This document shows positions 22,961 through 34,909 of a DNA stretch of 64,000 nucleotides, piece after piece. Below the pieces are notes generated by a model, which worked only from the letters and a program-made list of their open reading frames with translations, ran no database searches and had not been told where the DNA came from. Numbering within the stretch: the first letter of the stretch is position 1; every line of letters begins with the position of its first letter. The stretch comes from Ceriagrion tenellum. Its lineage: Eukaryota > Arthropoda > Insecta > Odonata > Coenagrionidae. The position numbers and the translations under genes were made by a program. The stretch is taken from assembly GCA_963169105.1 (NCBI GenBank), contig OY720636.1, forward strand, positions 135,151,747-135,215,746, given 5' to 3'.

Positions 22961-23219
22961 ATATATTATGATTCACTGCGGGAGGATTAGTGGCAAATTA
23001 GTTCAAAATTCATGTGAAAATATTCTCGCGTTGGTCCGTACAGCACTTCTACTGGGCCTCGTTATCTTTGATGCCGGCGTAATCACAGAAAATGACGGAG
23101 TAAAAATAGTAGCTGAACTTTTTCAGTGCTGTGCAAGTTCTCTGCGCTACTTTCACGGAAATACGACTTACGTTACAACTGAAAAAAGTAGGGAATTGAA
23201 ATATACACTAATAGGATGA
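22569..23219 (+). CDS. Unrecognised 216-codon open stretch, probably not a gene
   Basis: This is the longest open stretch in the window. Residues 1-125 are low-complexity, rich in serine, proline and arginine, and derive from the pyrimidine-rich island. Residues 126-216 (from about GTRYIMIHCG) have a more ordinary composition with hydrophobic segments near ENILALVRTALLLGLVIFDA. I recognise no domain. The start codon has no informative context. The first half reflects G+C-rich DNA that has few stops, so chance is the simplest explanation. A single exon of an unknown gene cannot be excluded. Confidence 0.15.
   Translation: MASETTIPPSLSLSLSDGARDNSKQDGGEESIAAGCLYLSISFFPVHHPPSQPRYVQYYPTPSPVRRASFLKNPFPSVALPPKPSSLPRRRGPLSPARPPSNNSSFPLGCRGPEPKPRKTGVMAYGARGTRYIMIHCGRISGKLVQNSCENILALVRTALLLGLVIFDAGVITENDGVKIVAELFQCCASSLRYFHGNTTYVTTEKSRELKYTLIG
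22596..22617. repeat. CT-rich microsatellite
   Basis: A run dominated by CT dinucleotides (ctctttctctctctctctct) inside the G+C-rich island. Confidence 0.85.
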
Positions 23220-23229
23220 CAATTAATGA

Positions 23230-24860
23230 AATATTTCTTTCTGTTTCATTCGGATATGTGAAGCGAAAACCGATAAAACTAGATATTTTAACCAGATTTA
23301 AAACTTTATCAGGCCATTAAATAGACTTACTGGCTCTATAAAACATTAAAGCTCTCTCTACTCTTAGAGGGGATCTTTGAACATGTTATTCATGGTATAT
23401 TTCTGATATTTATTCCAAATTGATTTCTTTTTTTAACATATACGTTTAGAAATAGCCACACCTATTGGTTGTGTAGTATATATTACCAATATGAAAGCTT
23501 CACAGCTTTTGCGGCCATTTGCCGAATGCTAAATTCCACGCCATTGCTAATCTTCTTTCCTCAGCACCGTCGTATTGCATTTTGGACGACATCTACTTAT
23601 TCCTCGGTCATGATTTCTTTCTTTCCTGTTCAAATTATCATCCCTTCCTTCTCAGGAGTTACCTATTTCCTTCCATTCTTTCTCTACTACATCAAATATT
23701 CACAGGTCTGTCTACTATCCGTTTTTCCCCGACAATCTTGCAGTCTTATTAATGAAGTTAATGAATAAATGCAGTCTTGTTAATGACCTCACATTTGGTT
23801 CGCAATTATAACTGATGTCAATCACCTGTTGAGGTAACCTATATCATGTCATAAACGATGATTTGATTACATCATTACCTTCTCCAGTCTGTGTTCCCCT
23901 CCTCCCGCTCTCCCGCACTTTTCCTTGATACACTAACCTTCCCAAGTTTGGGTATGTCCTTCCTCCTACCCTCCCCTTACTTTCAACCAATCCTATGGTT
24001 TTCTTGCCCCAACATCTCTCCTTCACCTTTTACTATCCACCATTGGTGCGTATATATCGCCAGAGGAAAAAATAAATGATACCTCGATAATGACATAACT
24101 TTTCGAAACCCAGTTAGTATGATAAACCAGCGTGTAAAGTACAAAGCTAAATTTAAAGTCATATTTAACTTGTAAATTAGTATTCTAACCTACTTAGTAG
24201 AATTTCAACTACTCCATCAATAAATCAAAAGAATGAATTATAGTTTTCGGTAAACATCTGGAAAAGAACGCATATTAACGATAAATTTATGATGGGCAAA
24301 CAACCACTCATTTAAGTAAAGCAAAAAACACCAAATTCTAATTCTTTTGGTACTGACGTGTGAGAGTTAGTGGCTGACTGAAAATAGTCCTTAGTCCATC
24401 ACTACTTCTCATGCCAGGGACCAACCTTCAGCCATACAAAAATCACCCATTGAAGTATTTTGTACTTTTGCTTTGCGTGTAATACAGATATTTGTTACTT
24501 CATGGATTTCACAAAGAATTGAATTTAGATTTTCTTGGCAAAGGCGCATTTCAAATTTCTTCAGGAATGAAGGTATTCTTTCTTCTCGACCTTAAAGCCT
24601 AAATCGCTATGGAAATCGTTAGATATTCTACAACATGTTTCGTATCCTCTCCTTAAGATATGCAAGAAGATCATCGAAGTAATGCAATGGTAAAAAATAT
24701 TTTACAGTCCGCGGCAAGAAATTCCTTTCAGTTTTACTCCACAGCCACCCTACCCGATATCCCCTCCTGCGCGCCCTCAAATGCTTCTCCCGCTGGTCCT
24801 TGCCTCAAAGCACTCTCCTGGCACCTGAATCGCTTCTCAAATTCCAGTCTCGAATGCATC
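23230..24860. other. A+T-rich spacer, nothing recognised
   Basis: Short overlapping open stretches at 23469-23768, 24079-23844 and 24660-24872 have no family signature. No repeat or promoter is supported. Confidence 0.5.
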
Positions 24861-24869
24861 AGGGGTGGG

Positions 24870-25380
24870 TAAAGGGTACCGAATTTCGATCCACACGACG
24901 ACCTCCTCTACCCCTGGTCAAGCTCACTGAGGGAGTGACTCAAAAGAAGACCTTTTGAGCGGACCGCAGGGAACGGAGGGGGGATGGGAAGGTGTTGAAT
25001 TCATCCCGCGAGGCGTCGCTGCCGGAAGTGGAAAGCGTGTGAGAAGAGAGGCACTTCACTTGCCTCTTTAAGGGCTCTTACTTACCTGCGAGAGGGTGTG
25101 TGTGTGACAGAGTGTGAGTTCAGAATAACGGTGTGCGTGCGGGACTTAGTACTTTTGTGCGCTCGGTGGGGCAACGTGGTCTGACGAGATGGGCACGAGA
25201 AGGCGTAGGGGGTGCGGGGAGGTGCAGCGTGTGGCTGCAAGTGCGGTCGGAACTAGGAGACTAGGAAAGCTAGGGTTTGAAGAAGAAACCGGAGAATTCC
25301 TTTGGAGAAGGACTCGACACCCTCTGAGAGGCCAGAGGTGGTTTCTCTCTGCTGTTCCCCGCTAGATGACGTGTGGAGGA
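24870..25380. other. G+C-richer island
   Basis: G+C and CpG rise, with GTGTGTGTG and GTGCGTGCGGG runs on the plus strand. It has no clear TATA box or open stretch of note. A CpG-island-like promoter is possible but unsupported. Confidence 0.45.
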
Positions 25381-25389
25381 ACTTGGATT

Positions 25390-26035
25390 CAAGAAGCCAC
25401 TCACGTTCCCTGGGTGCAATCTAACCTCCCTACCGCTATCTCTAAGCCTCCTCTACACCACGAGAGGTCTTTGAGCATTCCTAACCGGTGCCAAAGGATA
25501 CACCTGTATTCTCAGAGCTTCCCAAGTTGTAGCTACGCGTATCTGTAAACCCTTTCAGTCACTATTCCATCGCCTCCGGTAGAGCCTTACGCAGTATATG
25601 AGGTGGACTATGGCTCCTTTGTGAGAGAAGCCTCAAAAATACTTTAAAAATTCAAAATTTCTCAATCATGGGGAGAATTGAGTATTTTAAGTTGGAGTAA
25701 ATTCAATTTTAAGAATAATATTCCAATAACTGCTAATATATAAAGAAATAGAAGGCAAAATCTGCTATAAAAATTAAATAAAAGGTGAGGGACGAAAAAT
25801 CATGCTCCGTGATATTTCCAGCCAATTCCTAATAAAATATTCAAAATACTCGCAATTTTAATATTTTTTTCTGAAATGTATTATCCTGTCAAAGATCAGC
25901 AGAGAAAAATAAAATTTTTTAAAGAGATTATGTAAAAAATGAAATGTTTTAAGGAAATGTGAGCTATTTCGAGATTGGAGAGGGCTAGACTAGGGAACTG
26001 ACTAGATATAGTAGAAAAGTGGTTTAAAAAATTGG
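25390..26035. other. Spacer becoming very A+T-rich, nothing recognised
   Basis: After 25620 the sequence is dominated by A and T with short poly-A and poly-T tracts. No gene or repeat family is recognised. Confidence 0.5.
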
Positions 26036-26039
26036 AGCG

Positions 26040-26560
26040 TAATTTCACTCTTAATCTTTGCAAGTGTATTGTATGAGATGGTTAAGATGGTGGCATAATA
26101 AATAAGGAAGGTAGGGTGAGAGTATTAGCATTTGTAGATGACATATGATTTGGGGTTATACGGAGGAGGAAGCTCAGGTACGATTGGATGCGTGGATGGA
26201 GAAGACCGGGATGAACAGAATGAAGTGAAGTGAAGAAAAGGGTAAGTTCATAACCATAGCGAGAAACAAAAGGAGGTGAACAACTTAACTCATCAATGTA
26301 GGTGAATATATAAAGAAGGTAAAGAGTTTGTCAATGAAGAAGATAAATGTCTAAGAAGTGTCATAGAAGAATTGATAGGAAAATATTTTAAAGGGGGAAA
26401 CAAGCAGAAGAATTACTGAAAAGTGACAGAAACTTAGTCCGTACCAAAGATGTATCACAAAAGAGTAAATATATTATGTATAGGGCATACTATATCCACA
26501 TTCTGGCAGGGAAATGGTTGAAGGACAGAGGTAAGTGGCAAGACTAGTGAGCAAAGCAGA
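26040..26560 (+). mobile_element. Heavily decayed RTE-type LINE fragment (RT palm to thumb)
   Basis: The plus strand reads RVLAFVDDI at 26121-26147, an F-V-D-D variant of the RT catalytic F-A-D-D box (26131-26142). After a frameshift it reads AQVRLDAWMEKTGMNRMK, the segment that follows the box in this group. Then comes a KFITIARNKRR stretch and, after further shifts, LLKSDRNLVRTKDVSQKSKY with a YRAYYIHILAGKW block, matching 'LL....vP.k.K..lY..Yf.PIL..G.E.W'. Stops and shifts are frequent, so this is older than the copies at 8.3 and 60.0 kb. The C-terminal end and 3' tail are not found. Confidence 0.72.
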
Positions 26561-26569
26561 CCCGACTAG

Positions 26570-29500
26570 CTACTAGAGGTAATGAATGATTTAGAAGAGA
26601 ATCAATCACGGAATCCGTAAAAAATAATCTTACTTACTATGGAATTAATGGTAGAATATAGTCCTTGAGTATATGATAGATTATGAACACTATTCTCCAT
26701 AAAGGGTCACGAAAACCTACATCATCTAATTTTATTTCAATTATAATACTGAGTGGGTTACCGATATCCTATATTTATGTACTTGGTGCTCAAATTTTTA
26801 TTTAAAAAAATATATATGTAACAATTTAAGGCAATTAAATAGCAAAAATAGGCAAAAAATTATAATTTAACATATCATTCATTAAAGTTAGTATTCATGG
26901 ACGGTATATCTGACTTAGTGAAGGAACTTCCCATTTATAGCAAATTTGAGAAAAATGGGGTTTGTTACTGTTTAAACCGTTTACCTATTTTAGACTACCA
27001 ATTCATTTCCCACTCGGCAACCGTTCACTATTATAATTGAATTGAAAATCACCAAAAGGCACAACCATTCTCTGAGGTTCATTCCCACTAAAATCAATCC
27101 TGACGCTCTGGTCACCTAGTGATATTACTTTCTCGCCAGGGTCGTATTAACTCAGTACTCCTCTCAGTTTCCCCCATTACTCATCTTCCGAACAATTACT
27201 TTCTTCTTCAACTGGTGTGTAACATACCACAACCACGGTTCTTTGAATAACTTCTTTCATACGAAACTAAGGCAATGTGTCGTATACCACCTCCTAACTG
27301 GCAGCCTAACTTCATTGAGAATCAAGCCAACACCTTTACAGACATGAGTATTATCTGCAACTCATAATCACAATTCTGACCCACTGTCATCAGTCGTAAC
27401 AACATCGTGCCCCTTCCACTTTTTCACAATATGTCTACTTGTCTTCTTTTTATTGCAATCGGCAACTTTTTCTCTTTTCTCTTGGGTAGGTAATCGAAGA
27501 AGTACTGTGAAATGAAAGTTTTTATTATTAAATCACCATTGATGTTTAATTTGCAGAAAACTACATGTGGGCCATAATATACGGTTACTTTGTTCGGAGT
27601 TTGGTCATGGAGGTATTAATACTAAAAGTTGGTTTATAGATCTACGAGTGTTGCCCAAAATGTATTGCCCACATATTTTCCTCAAAACGTTCGTCAAGTT
27701 CTATTGCCTTCCTGTAGTAATTTACTAGGTCATGTCGGTATCAATATTTGTTCTGATTATGGGGTTACGTTTCCACTAGTCATCTCTTTGCTTTCAAAAC
27801 TATATATGTAGAAAAGCTTCTAGTGTCTTTATTTAATTTGGATAAGGAAAAAAGAGAAATTAAGACGGACATCCTTAAGCATCTAGGGTTTGTGCCAGAC
27901 TGGTACATATTTGCGAGCGTAATATTGCAGTCTGTCCTTTGTAGATTAGACAAAATTGGTCAGGGCCCTCAGCTGTAAGATACGGTAGCGTTGTGACAAC
28001 CTGGTAAGATATTTCGATGAATGACGATTCTCCTCGCGTTGACCGTTTCATAACACTAATTTATGTCACTAGAAAGTTTTGAAAAAGAATATGGGGCACT
28101 CGTTTAGGGAACCCTATCATATTCCTTGAGAAAATAAAGATGCCTTTAAATAGCAGTATCGTCGGTCACAGTAGAACAAAATATGAATCTGGTGATAATG
28201 TTTTTTTCAAGTAATAGGTAACGTCATATGAAATATTTTGGTTGTAAAATATTAAAGTTTCCCAGAAAAAGTCTCTGTACAATTGTCGGAAACAGCGGAA
28301 AGTTTTCATAAGCAAAAGAAATGAGTTGAGATATTTTTTGATTTTGAGAGAAAAAGCTTTAGTTTGTTAGGAACAAATAGCTCACAAAACGTTCATTTTC
28401 ATACAATTTCATGCTGTTTATGAAAACATATCCAACAAGAGTAATAATACAACGAACATAAAAATTATTTAGTAGTGATTATACTTATTTAAAGCTTGAG
28501 TAGCAACAGTTATTAGCGATAAGCATGCTTAGTCATTAAAACTGTACGTATAGGATAATTGTTTTGTTAAAGCGCAGGTATTGCCTTTTTCCTTTTACAA
28601 AAACAAACATATTTTATACTTAGTCTGAAGGAAACCAACATATTTTTACTAGGCGCTCTAAACATGTTTCATAAAACATAATGTATACCCCAGCAGTGAC
28701 TTAACTCTGACCCAGCGGAGCCATTTTGTACATAGGACGAGAAATTATGATTGTTACGCCTCTATAGTTCTTGGATTGTGAATAAGATAGCCTGTCTGAA
28801 TCAGTTGATAGTTAAAGCCGAGGAAAGTGAGGAAACAATATGAGTAGGGTTGGAAGACAAGAAGCTCTCAAAATAGTTATATAATTCAATACTATTGTCA
28901 AATCAATTGTCATATTGAGAGCTTGTGGGCCTAAATATGCATGTAGGGAAATACCTCAGACAAAGATGATGAGGTACTTGCCTGTAACATAATTTATACC
29001 AAGATACTCACGTATATTAATTTTTTCAGTAACTCTCATACTAAATACTTCATTTATTAAGTAGTTTGGAGAAATCTGTCAATTATATGAGTGTCAATCT
29101 AGTGCTATCCATTAATTGTATCATTAAAATAAAAGAAAAAATTGAATGATGATTAAGAGCTGCTTCCAACGATTAGAAACCGTCAAATAATAAATAACAG
29201 AATCTCAATAAAAATAGTCTTCAATGCGAAAAAACGTCCACCATTGAGCTTTACTAAGACTATGGAAATAATCTCGTACGGAATGTTTTAAAATACCTAC
29301 GTATGAAAGCTATTCTCTGATTCATATTATATCCAATAATCGGCTTTAGTTTTCAACTTTAATACATATAATGACAAAAAAAGGCAAAACTTTACATCTC
29401 TTCATATGTTCATGGGGACACCTAACGGACAGGGCAATGCAAAAATCCTGACCTCCCTATCGTATGAAGACTTTTTTTGAGGTTAGGGAGACAAAATGAC
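26570..29500. other. Long A+T-rich spacer, nothing recognised
   Basis: About 2.9 kb without a recognised gene, element or promoter. The single 60-codon open stretch at 27629-27811 has no family signature. Confidence 0.5.
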
Positions 29501-29509
29501 TCACCTTCC

Positions 29510-30470
29510 GGAGAAACGATCAATTGAGAAAGAGAGGGTCGAGGTGGGAGGGAGGGCGATGGTGGAGGAGTGTTTTTGTTCGTAATGGGCGAAAAACGGC
29601 GTCGGTTGAGTTTACATTAATGCAAACGCCGGCAGAAAAGGAAGCACTCTCGGGCGCACACACACTTGGGATGTTTTTTTATTCCTGCGCAGCGAGGGTG
29701 GCTAGGGGCGGCATGGGTCCCCCAGGGGGATTTGCAGAAACCCCAGGGAGGATTACAAGTGAGTGCAGTGGAAGAGTTAACGGGCGGGGGAGGCGGGTAT
29801 TTGGGACAGAGTGTACAGTAGGTTGAGGGGAGTGTGGTGAGGAAACGGGGGGCCAGCAAGCCCTTACTCAAATCCCTCACGAGAATCGGATGAATGGGAG
29901 AGCTGAGAGGAAAAAAATATTCACAATTATAAAGAGTAGTATTGCTCGCCTTTGTCGCTCACAAAGAACGGACATCTCGCAGAGTTTTGCTACACATTCT
30001 CTCCCGAACAAACCACGCTGGGATCTACGGTCGGTTTGCATGAGCGCGCGAGGCGAAGGGAAAAAGTGGGATTTGAAGGCAAGAGAAGAGGGCGAGGAGG
30101 CGAAAAAAAGATTAAAAAAGGAAATATCGCCCCATTGTTAGCGCTTCGGGGCAAGCCGTTGCGGGCAGGGGTGAGTGGGTGGGGGAAGAATGGGGGCGGT
30201 AAGGAGGGTGCCTGCACTGTCGTCTTTGTTGTGGAGTTAGGACTGGAAGGAAGTGAAAATTAAGTGCCGAACAAACGGCGCAAAATGGGATATAATGGCA
30301 TTCTTGTTCTCAAAGAGGAAAAATAGCGGAACAAAGGGATTCCGAGGACAGAGGAGTAGGTGGGAATATAAGTGTGGAGGGCGGAGAGATGGTTTTGAGT
30401 GAAGAGAATGTGGAGTTTGTGGAATGGAGCATTCAAACATAGCCATTCGGTATAAGCATGTCATCGTTTC
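29510..30470. other. G+C-rich, purine-rich island
   Basis: The plus strand is rich in G and A (GGTGGGAGGGAGGGCGATGG, GGGGAAACGGGGGG), with CpG frequent, between A+T-rich flanks. Overlapping open stretches on both strands (29524-29826, 29890-30141, 29952-30263 plus; 29880-29617, 30217-29990, 30464-30237 minus) are typical of stop-poor DNA and have no family signature. Confidence 0.5.
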
Positions 30471-30952
30471 CTCTTAACAACGGGAAGCGCGGACAGAACA
30501 GTGTTTCCACCTCATTGCTCTTCCCGTGTTCCCCTCAGTCATTCTTTTATGTCACCCCGATAATTCTCAAAACAAACCTCTATGGCTTTTACCCTTTCAT
30601 ATCCTCAGTCTACCATCCATATTTCTTCATTTTGAGCTCAATCATGCCTCATGCTAATGAAGAGCATCAATTAGCCTGTTTCCCATGGCTTGCCAAAAAT
30701 AAAGGACTCAACCTCAATCTGTTTGCCCATCTTCACAGTTGCAGAAAAACATTCTCCTCCATTGTGTCTTGCTTTCCTTTCTCCGTTCGATTTTTTTATA
30801 TTTTCTACTCCATATCTTTCTTTTCTCTTCAAAAAAACTTAAACCTCAAGTCATTTTTATCCGCAGACCGCCACGCCACCAACACCAACGTAACATCTCT
30901 CAAGCTTAATTGTCCTTCCTTTTGCCGCATAACACGCTCTTTTGCTCCTTAA
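30458..30952 (+). CDS. Unrecognised 164-codon open stretch, probably not a gene
   Basis: The stretch lies at the edge of the island in pyrimidine-rich plus-strand DNA. This explains its excess of phenylalanine, serine and leucine and its lack of stops. It has hydrophobic segments (for example near FSVRFFYIFYSISFFSLQ) that could mimic a membrane span but are expected from TTT/TCT-rich DNA. No domain, cysteine pattern or family match is visible. I regard it as a chance reading. Confidence 0.1.
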   Translation: MSSFPLNNGKRGQNSVSTSLLFPCSPQSFFYVTPIILKTNLYGFYPFISSVYHPYFFILSSIMPHANEEHQLACFPWLAKNKGLNLNLFAHLHSCRKTFSSIVSCFPFSVRFFYIFYSISFFSLQKNLNLKSFLSADRHATNTNVTSLKLNCPSFCRITRSFAP

Positions 30953-30959
30953 TTTTCGA

Positions 30960-31755
30960 GTTTGCTGCAACAGGGGAAGTGCTTTTAATAAAAAAAGAAT
31001 TCTTCATAAAAGAAACGCAACCCTTCGCTATCAACACCTTTCTAATGAAATCTTGCTTTCTTCAGAAAAAAAGACGTGAATGGTTTAATATGAGCCTTCT
31101 GTTTTCGGCAAGAAACGCAACGATATTCATAGGCATAAAACGAGGCTCATGATGTCAATTGCTCTGTTGCACTTCTATATTTACATAATCTAACTTTTGC
31201 GATAGTGAATTTAGTAGTAAGTCACGGTCCTTTTCATGAATGGATTAAACGCGATCTACCGAGTCCAAAGGATACAAACTTATGCTCTTTGATAAAACGA
31301 TATGAATATGTACCATAAAGCTGTAATATTAGAATTTGATGGCAAGTGATAACGGGTTAACACCTGAAATTATATCAACAAATTAAAGTTATTGGTAAGA
31401 ATTCATAGCTTTTGACATATCTGAACAAGTTCAATGCCAGACATTCACAAAATGAATATCTAACACATCTGATTTTAAGCAGAAATTCAAGGCCAAGAGT
31501 GTCAATGTCTTGGTATGGTAAATTCAAAACTGTATATAAATTTCATGAAAATTAAATTTAACGATACACCATAACAATTGCTTAAAATATTTTTGAAAGT
31601 AATTTACCAGGTTCAAATGATATTATTCTTCATTATACAAATATCATAAAGATGCACATCAGGTAATTTATTGCAAAATCGCCGAATATCCAATAAAAAT
31701 TTTAAAAAAATTAACCTAACATGGTGTGATTTAGAACTTCGACTTCGATGCTCAC
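30960..31755. other. A+T-rich spacer, nothing recognised
   Basis: No supported gene, repeat family or regulatory site. It ends at a TA microsatellite. Confidence 0.5.
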
Positions 31756-31757
31756 GA

Positions 31758-31801
<44 letters not shown>
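31758..31801. repeat. TA dinucleotide microsatellite
   Basis: An alternating TA run of about 44 bases with one C interruption near 31783. It is likely variable in length between individuals. Confidence 0.97.
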
Positions 31802-31804
31802 TTG

Positions 31805-32200
31805 ATCACAGAGAACGAAAACATTTCAATCTCCTGATGACGCTCATCGTACAACGAAGAAAACACTATGTTAGAAATGAATAATACGCCACTATTTACG
31901 AAATTTTTTTATTGATAATAGAATCAATGAGGATCTTTAGATCAAAAAGGCTTTACTTTTTTGGCAAAATTTGGCATTGTATTAAAAGTATGCATATGGA
32001 GCCTGCTTCAGTTTCTGAGATATTTTAATGAAAATTTGAAATATTCACCTGGAATTGAAAGGAAATCTCTTTATTCCTCGTAGAGGCGATAAAAAGAGAA
32101 TTTTTTGGGGCATTCTTCCGGCAAATATCGCTTCACAAGGCTGGATAGATAAAGATCAACGATGATCGAGAAAAAAGGTGAACGAATGGAACGAATTGCT
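31805..32200. other. A+T-rich spacer, nothing recognised
   Basis: No supported gene or element. Composition shifts to G+C-rich at its right end. Confidence 0.45.
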
Positions 32201-32204
32201 GGAC

Positions 32205-33000
32205 AGCTACGAGGAAACGGGGGTGAGTGAAAAATGAGACGCGCTTGAGGGGAGGGTTGGGTGATCAGGGGGTGGGAGTGGAGGTGAGGGATAGTTTCAT
32301 GGGGAGGATGTGTGGGGTGGGAGGGGAAGCAAGGTTGGGTGGGAAGCAAGGTTGGGTGGGAGGCAGGTTGTTTCGCCGCCTGAGGAATGATGTTAGATTT
32401 GTGCCCCGAGAACTTGTCTGTGGTAAATGTCGGCTGAGCCCCCATAGTTCCGCGATCACTTCCCGGGAGGCAGCTCATTCATGAGCAGCCGCCACTGCCT
32501 CCCCCATTGCCCCCCTCCCCGTCGCCTCACCTCCCTCACGGCCTGGCCAACTCCTCTTGCTGGCTGCTCTCTGCCCGTCGGACGAACCGGAAAACCGAAC
32601 CATCCATCTTCGACGTTTCGGGGCGTCCCTCTGCCCTCCCTCCCTCCGCGGAAAGATTTACGAACTTCCTCCCTTTCGGTGGTGAAGAGAGTGCAAAGGG
32701 TCGGAGATCAATGGGACTTCGTAATGCTCTCCGCCGGACCAAGGACGAAGGATGGGACGAAAGGAGAACCCCGAAAAGGGGCCTCTCGCTAAAATGCTAA
32801 CCAATACACGCGATTATTTTCGCTGCGTAATGGAGGGTGATGCTGCCCCCGTGGAACTTTTATTGGCAGCTGCACACGAATGCCCTGACCTGCCCGCCCC
32901 GGGCGGACTTTCGGCTCGAAAAACGGCAAGAGGAAGACGGGCTCCCGCATTCATTCCCCTCCGACAACGCTCGCTCGGGAAGCACTGAAAAGTTTTGACC
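32205..33000. other. G+C-rich CpG-containing island
   Basis: The left third is G-rich on the plus strand and the rest is C-rich with many CpG (TCGACGTTTCGGGGCGTCC). Open stretches overlap on both strands (32071-32478 and 32860-33297 minus; 32481-32792 and 32507-32800 plus) and none has a recognisable domain. A small tandem repeat lies at 32324-32357. Confidence 0.5.
32324..32357. repeat. 17-bp tandem repeat, two exact units
   Basis: The unit gggaagcaaggttgggt occurs at 32324-32340 and again at 32341-32357, followed by a degraded third unit (gggaggcaggttg). Confidence 0.95.
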
Positions 33001-33019
33001 TCCAATTCTTCCTTCATGA

Positions 33020-34390
33020 ATAAGCATCAAGTGGTCTTGATGTTTTTGTTGCTCCGAGAAAATGCAATGAAAAGAGAAAAAACTATCCGCTGAATAAGAT
33101 AAGCATTGAATACCGATGAAGTAACGAAGGAGGACGGATTTTTTATCCCCTCGATAATAAATAACTTTTTGTTTTGTGCCATAAAGGTCAACGCCTATTA
33201 AAAAAATGTGTTCTTTAGTGCAAATATTTACATACTTTTTTGAATGACTGTCAATACTTAGTACCGAATAAATTTTTTCCCTGACTCCTTTTGCCATTTA
33301 ATGAAAAGAATATCTTTTTAGTTGTAAGTATGACTTCGCGATTTTTATCCTTTATTTTTCTGTAATATATCATCAAACAGTCATACACCGTATAAAAAAG
33401 GCAAAAAGCAGACTTCCAAAATATGTAGGCCTTTAAATAGCACCTTTCACTATCGTATACCTATATCAAAATAATTTATTGTTATATCGCTACAGTATTT
33501 TAAAACACCTTTTTTAAACTGCAGTTTAACTGCTGACGGATTCCATATACAGCACTTAAACTTTTCAATAGGTACAAGAAATAAGATAGAAACTAATTGA
33601 ACTATTGAGATGAAATGGAAAATAAATAATCAATTCACGAGCAGAGTACCTATCCGAGAAGAACACCATTAGACACCCGATACTCTCCTATGTAGTTATA
33701 ATTTACAGTAATTGGATATGAAAGATAAATGAATATTTTTAAGTGATTCAAAGTAATTAATGAAAACGTATTAGGAACATAACGAAATTTTGATTGGCTC
33801 CTAATATGAAACATGCAATAGTTGGAAAACCTCTTTTGATCGACAACAACCCGAGATATTCATTTCTCTCTGAAAAAAATTTCTGCTGAAAAAGTCACAA
33901 TCTAAACTTTATCAACACAAATTCTTTGCACCTTATGCGTATTTAAGTAGTAACAGGGTAATAAGCAAAAGAGATGGAATATATAATGGAATTACCTGAG
34001 AATAGAAAGAATAGATGGAAATCGATGCATTTACTACCCTCTTAAAAGAATCTTTCACGTTAAGAATCGAAAAAATTTATCCTAATGTCAAATTTATTTT
34101 GAAGCTATTTTGTACGCAATTATTTGAGATAAGTACCATCATTATGATCATGTCCAAAGTAATATACTGGGTGGGTAGATTATATTTTGCAAGCATATAA
34201 ATTAATTTAACAGAATGCCCTGGAATTCAAGGTACATCGATGTAACGATTAATTTTTTTACCATCAATTGCCGAATCAACAATTTGTTCGACGAAAATGA
34301 TGGCTAGTGTCTAAAGAGCATCTATAGTTTTCTTCCGGTGTGCATCCATGATAAGAACTAAGTATACCGTTCTTCCGTGGTCATGCTAGT
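33020..34390. other. A+T-rich spacer, nothing recognised
   Basis: No gene, element or promoter is supported. A 61-codon open stretch at 34015-34200 (plus) has no family signature. Confidence 0.5.
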
Positions 34391-34399
34391 TGTCGAATA

Positions 34400-34900
34400 C
34401 TTCTTTCATGATCACGTGCGCGTGACCTTGATACCGGGATTTACAGTGAAATATCACGGAGGAAAAAGGGCTCGCGGACACACGTGGTTGGCTGACAAGA
34501 GAGGAGAGAAGCTTAACCCGGGGTCAAAAGCCACGGAGAGTCTTTGGGGAAACTAATACTACCCTCCCTGCCAGCCGCCGAGCACAAAAGGCGTCCTTTC
34601 CTTCGTCCTTTCTTTACCCTGGGACATCCTTAAACCCTTCCCCTTTGGGAGGCCTGAGACGTTAACCGATGGCTACAATACCGCCACAATAAAGTCCATT
34701 GTCCGGGCTGCCCGTTTTAACCTTATTTCTCTGTCTCAAACTACGGGCCCTTCTCAGTTGACACTCCCAAACCTGCAACCTTCCCTCCGTCTAATCTCTT
34801 TCGGCAATTTGCCACGTTGCCTTCTCACGATCCAAGTCACGTATTCCATGTCCATTGATTCTACCGACCTCTTGCAAGACTGACGAGCCGAATCGAGTAT
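34400..34900. other. G+C-richer island with E-box-like sites
   Basis: Composition rises in G+C from about 34400. Two CACGTG cores occur (gatcacgtgcgcgtgacc near 34412 and acacgtgg near 34481). Such cores can bind bHLH proteins but are also common by chance. No coding signature is visible. Confidence 0.4.
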
Positions 34901-34909
34901 TTTTCCGTA

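Noticed and set aside
34405..34500. CACGTG sites as a circadian or stress-type enhancer
   Set aside because: Two six-base palindromes in a G+C-richer stretch are common by chance and nothing else supports a regulatory call.
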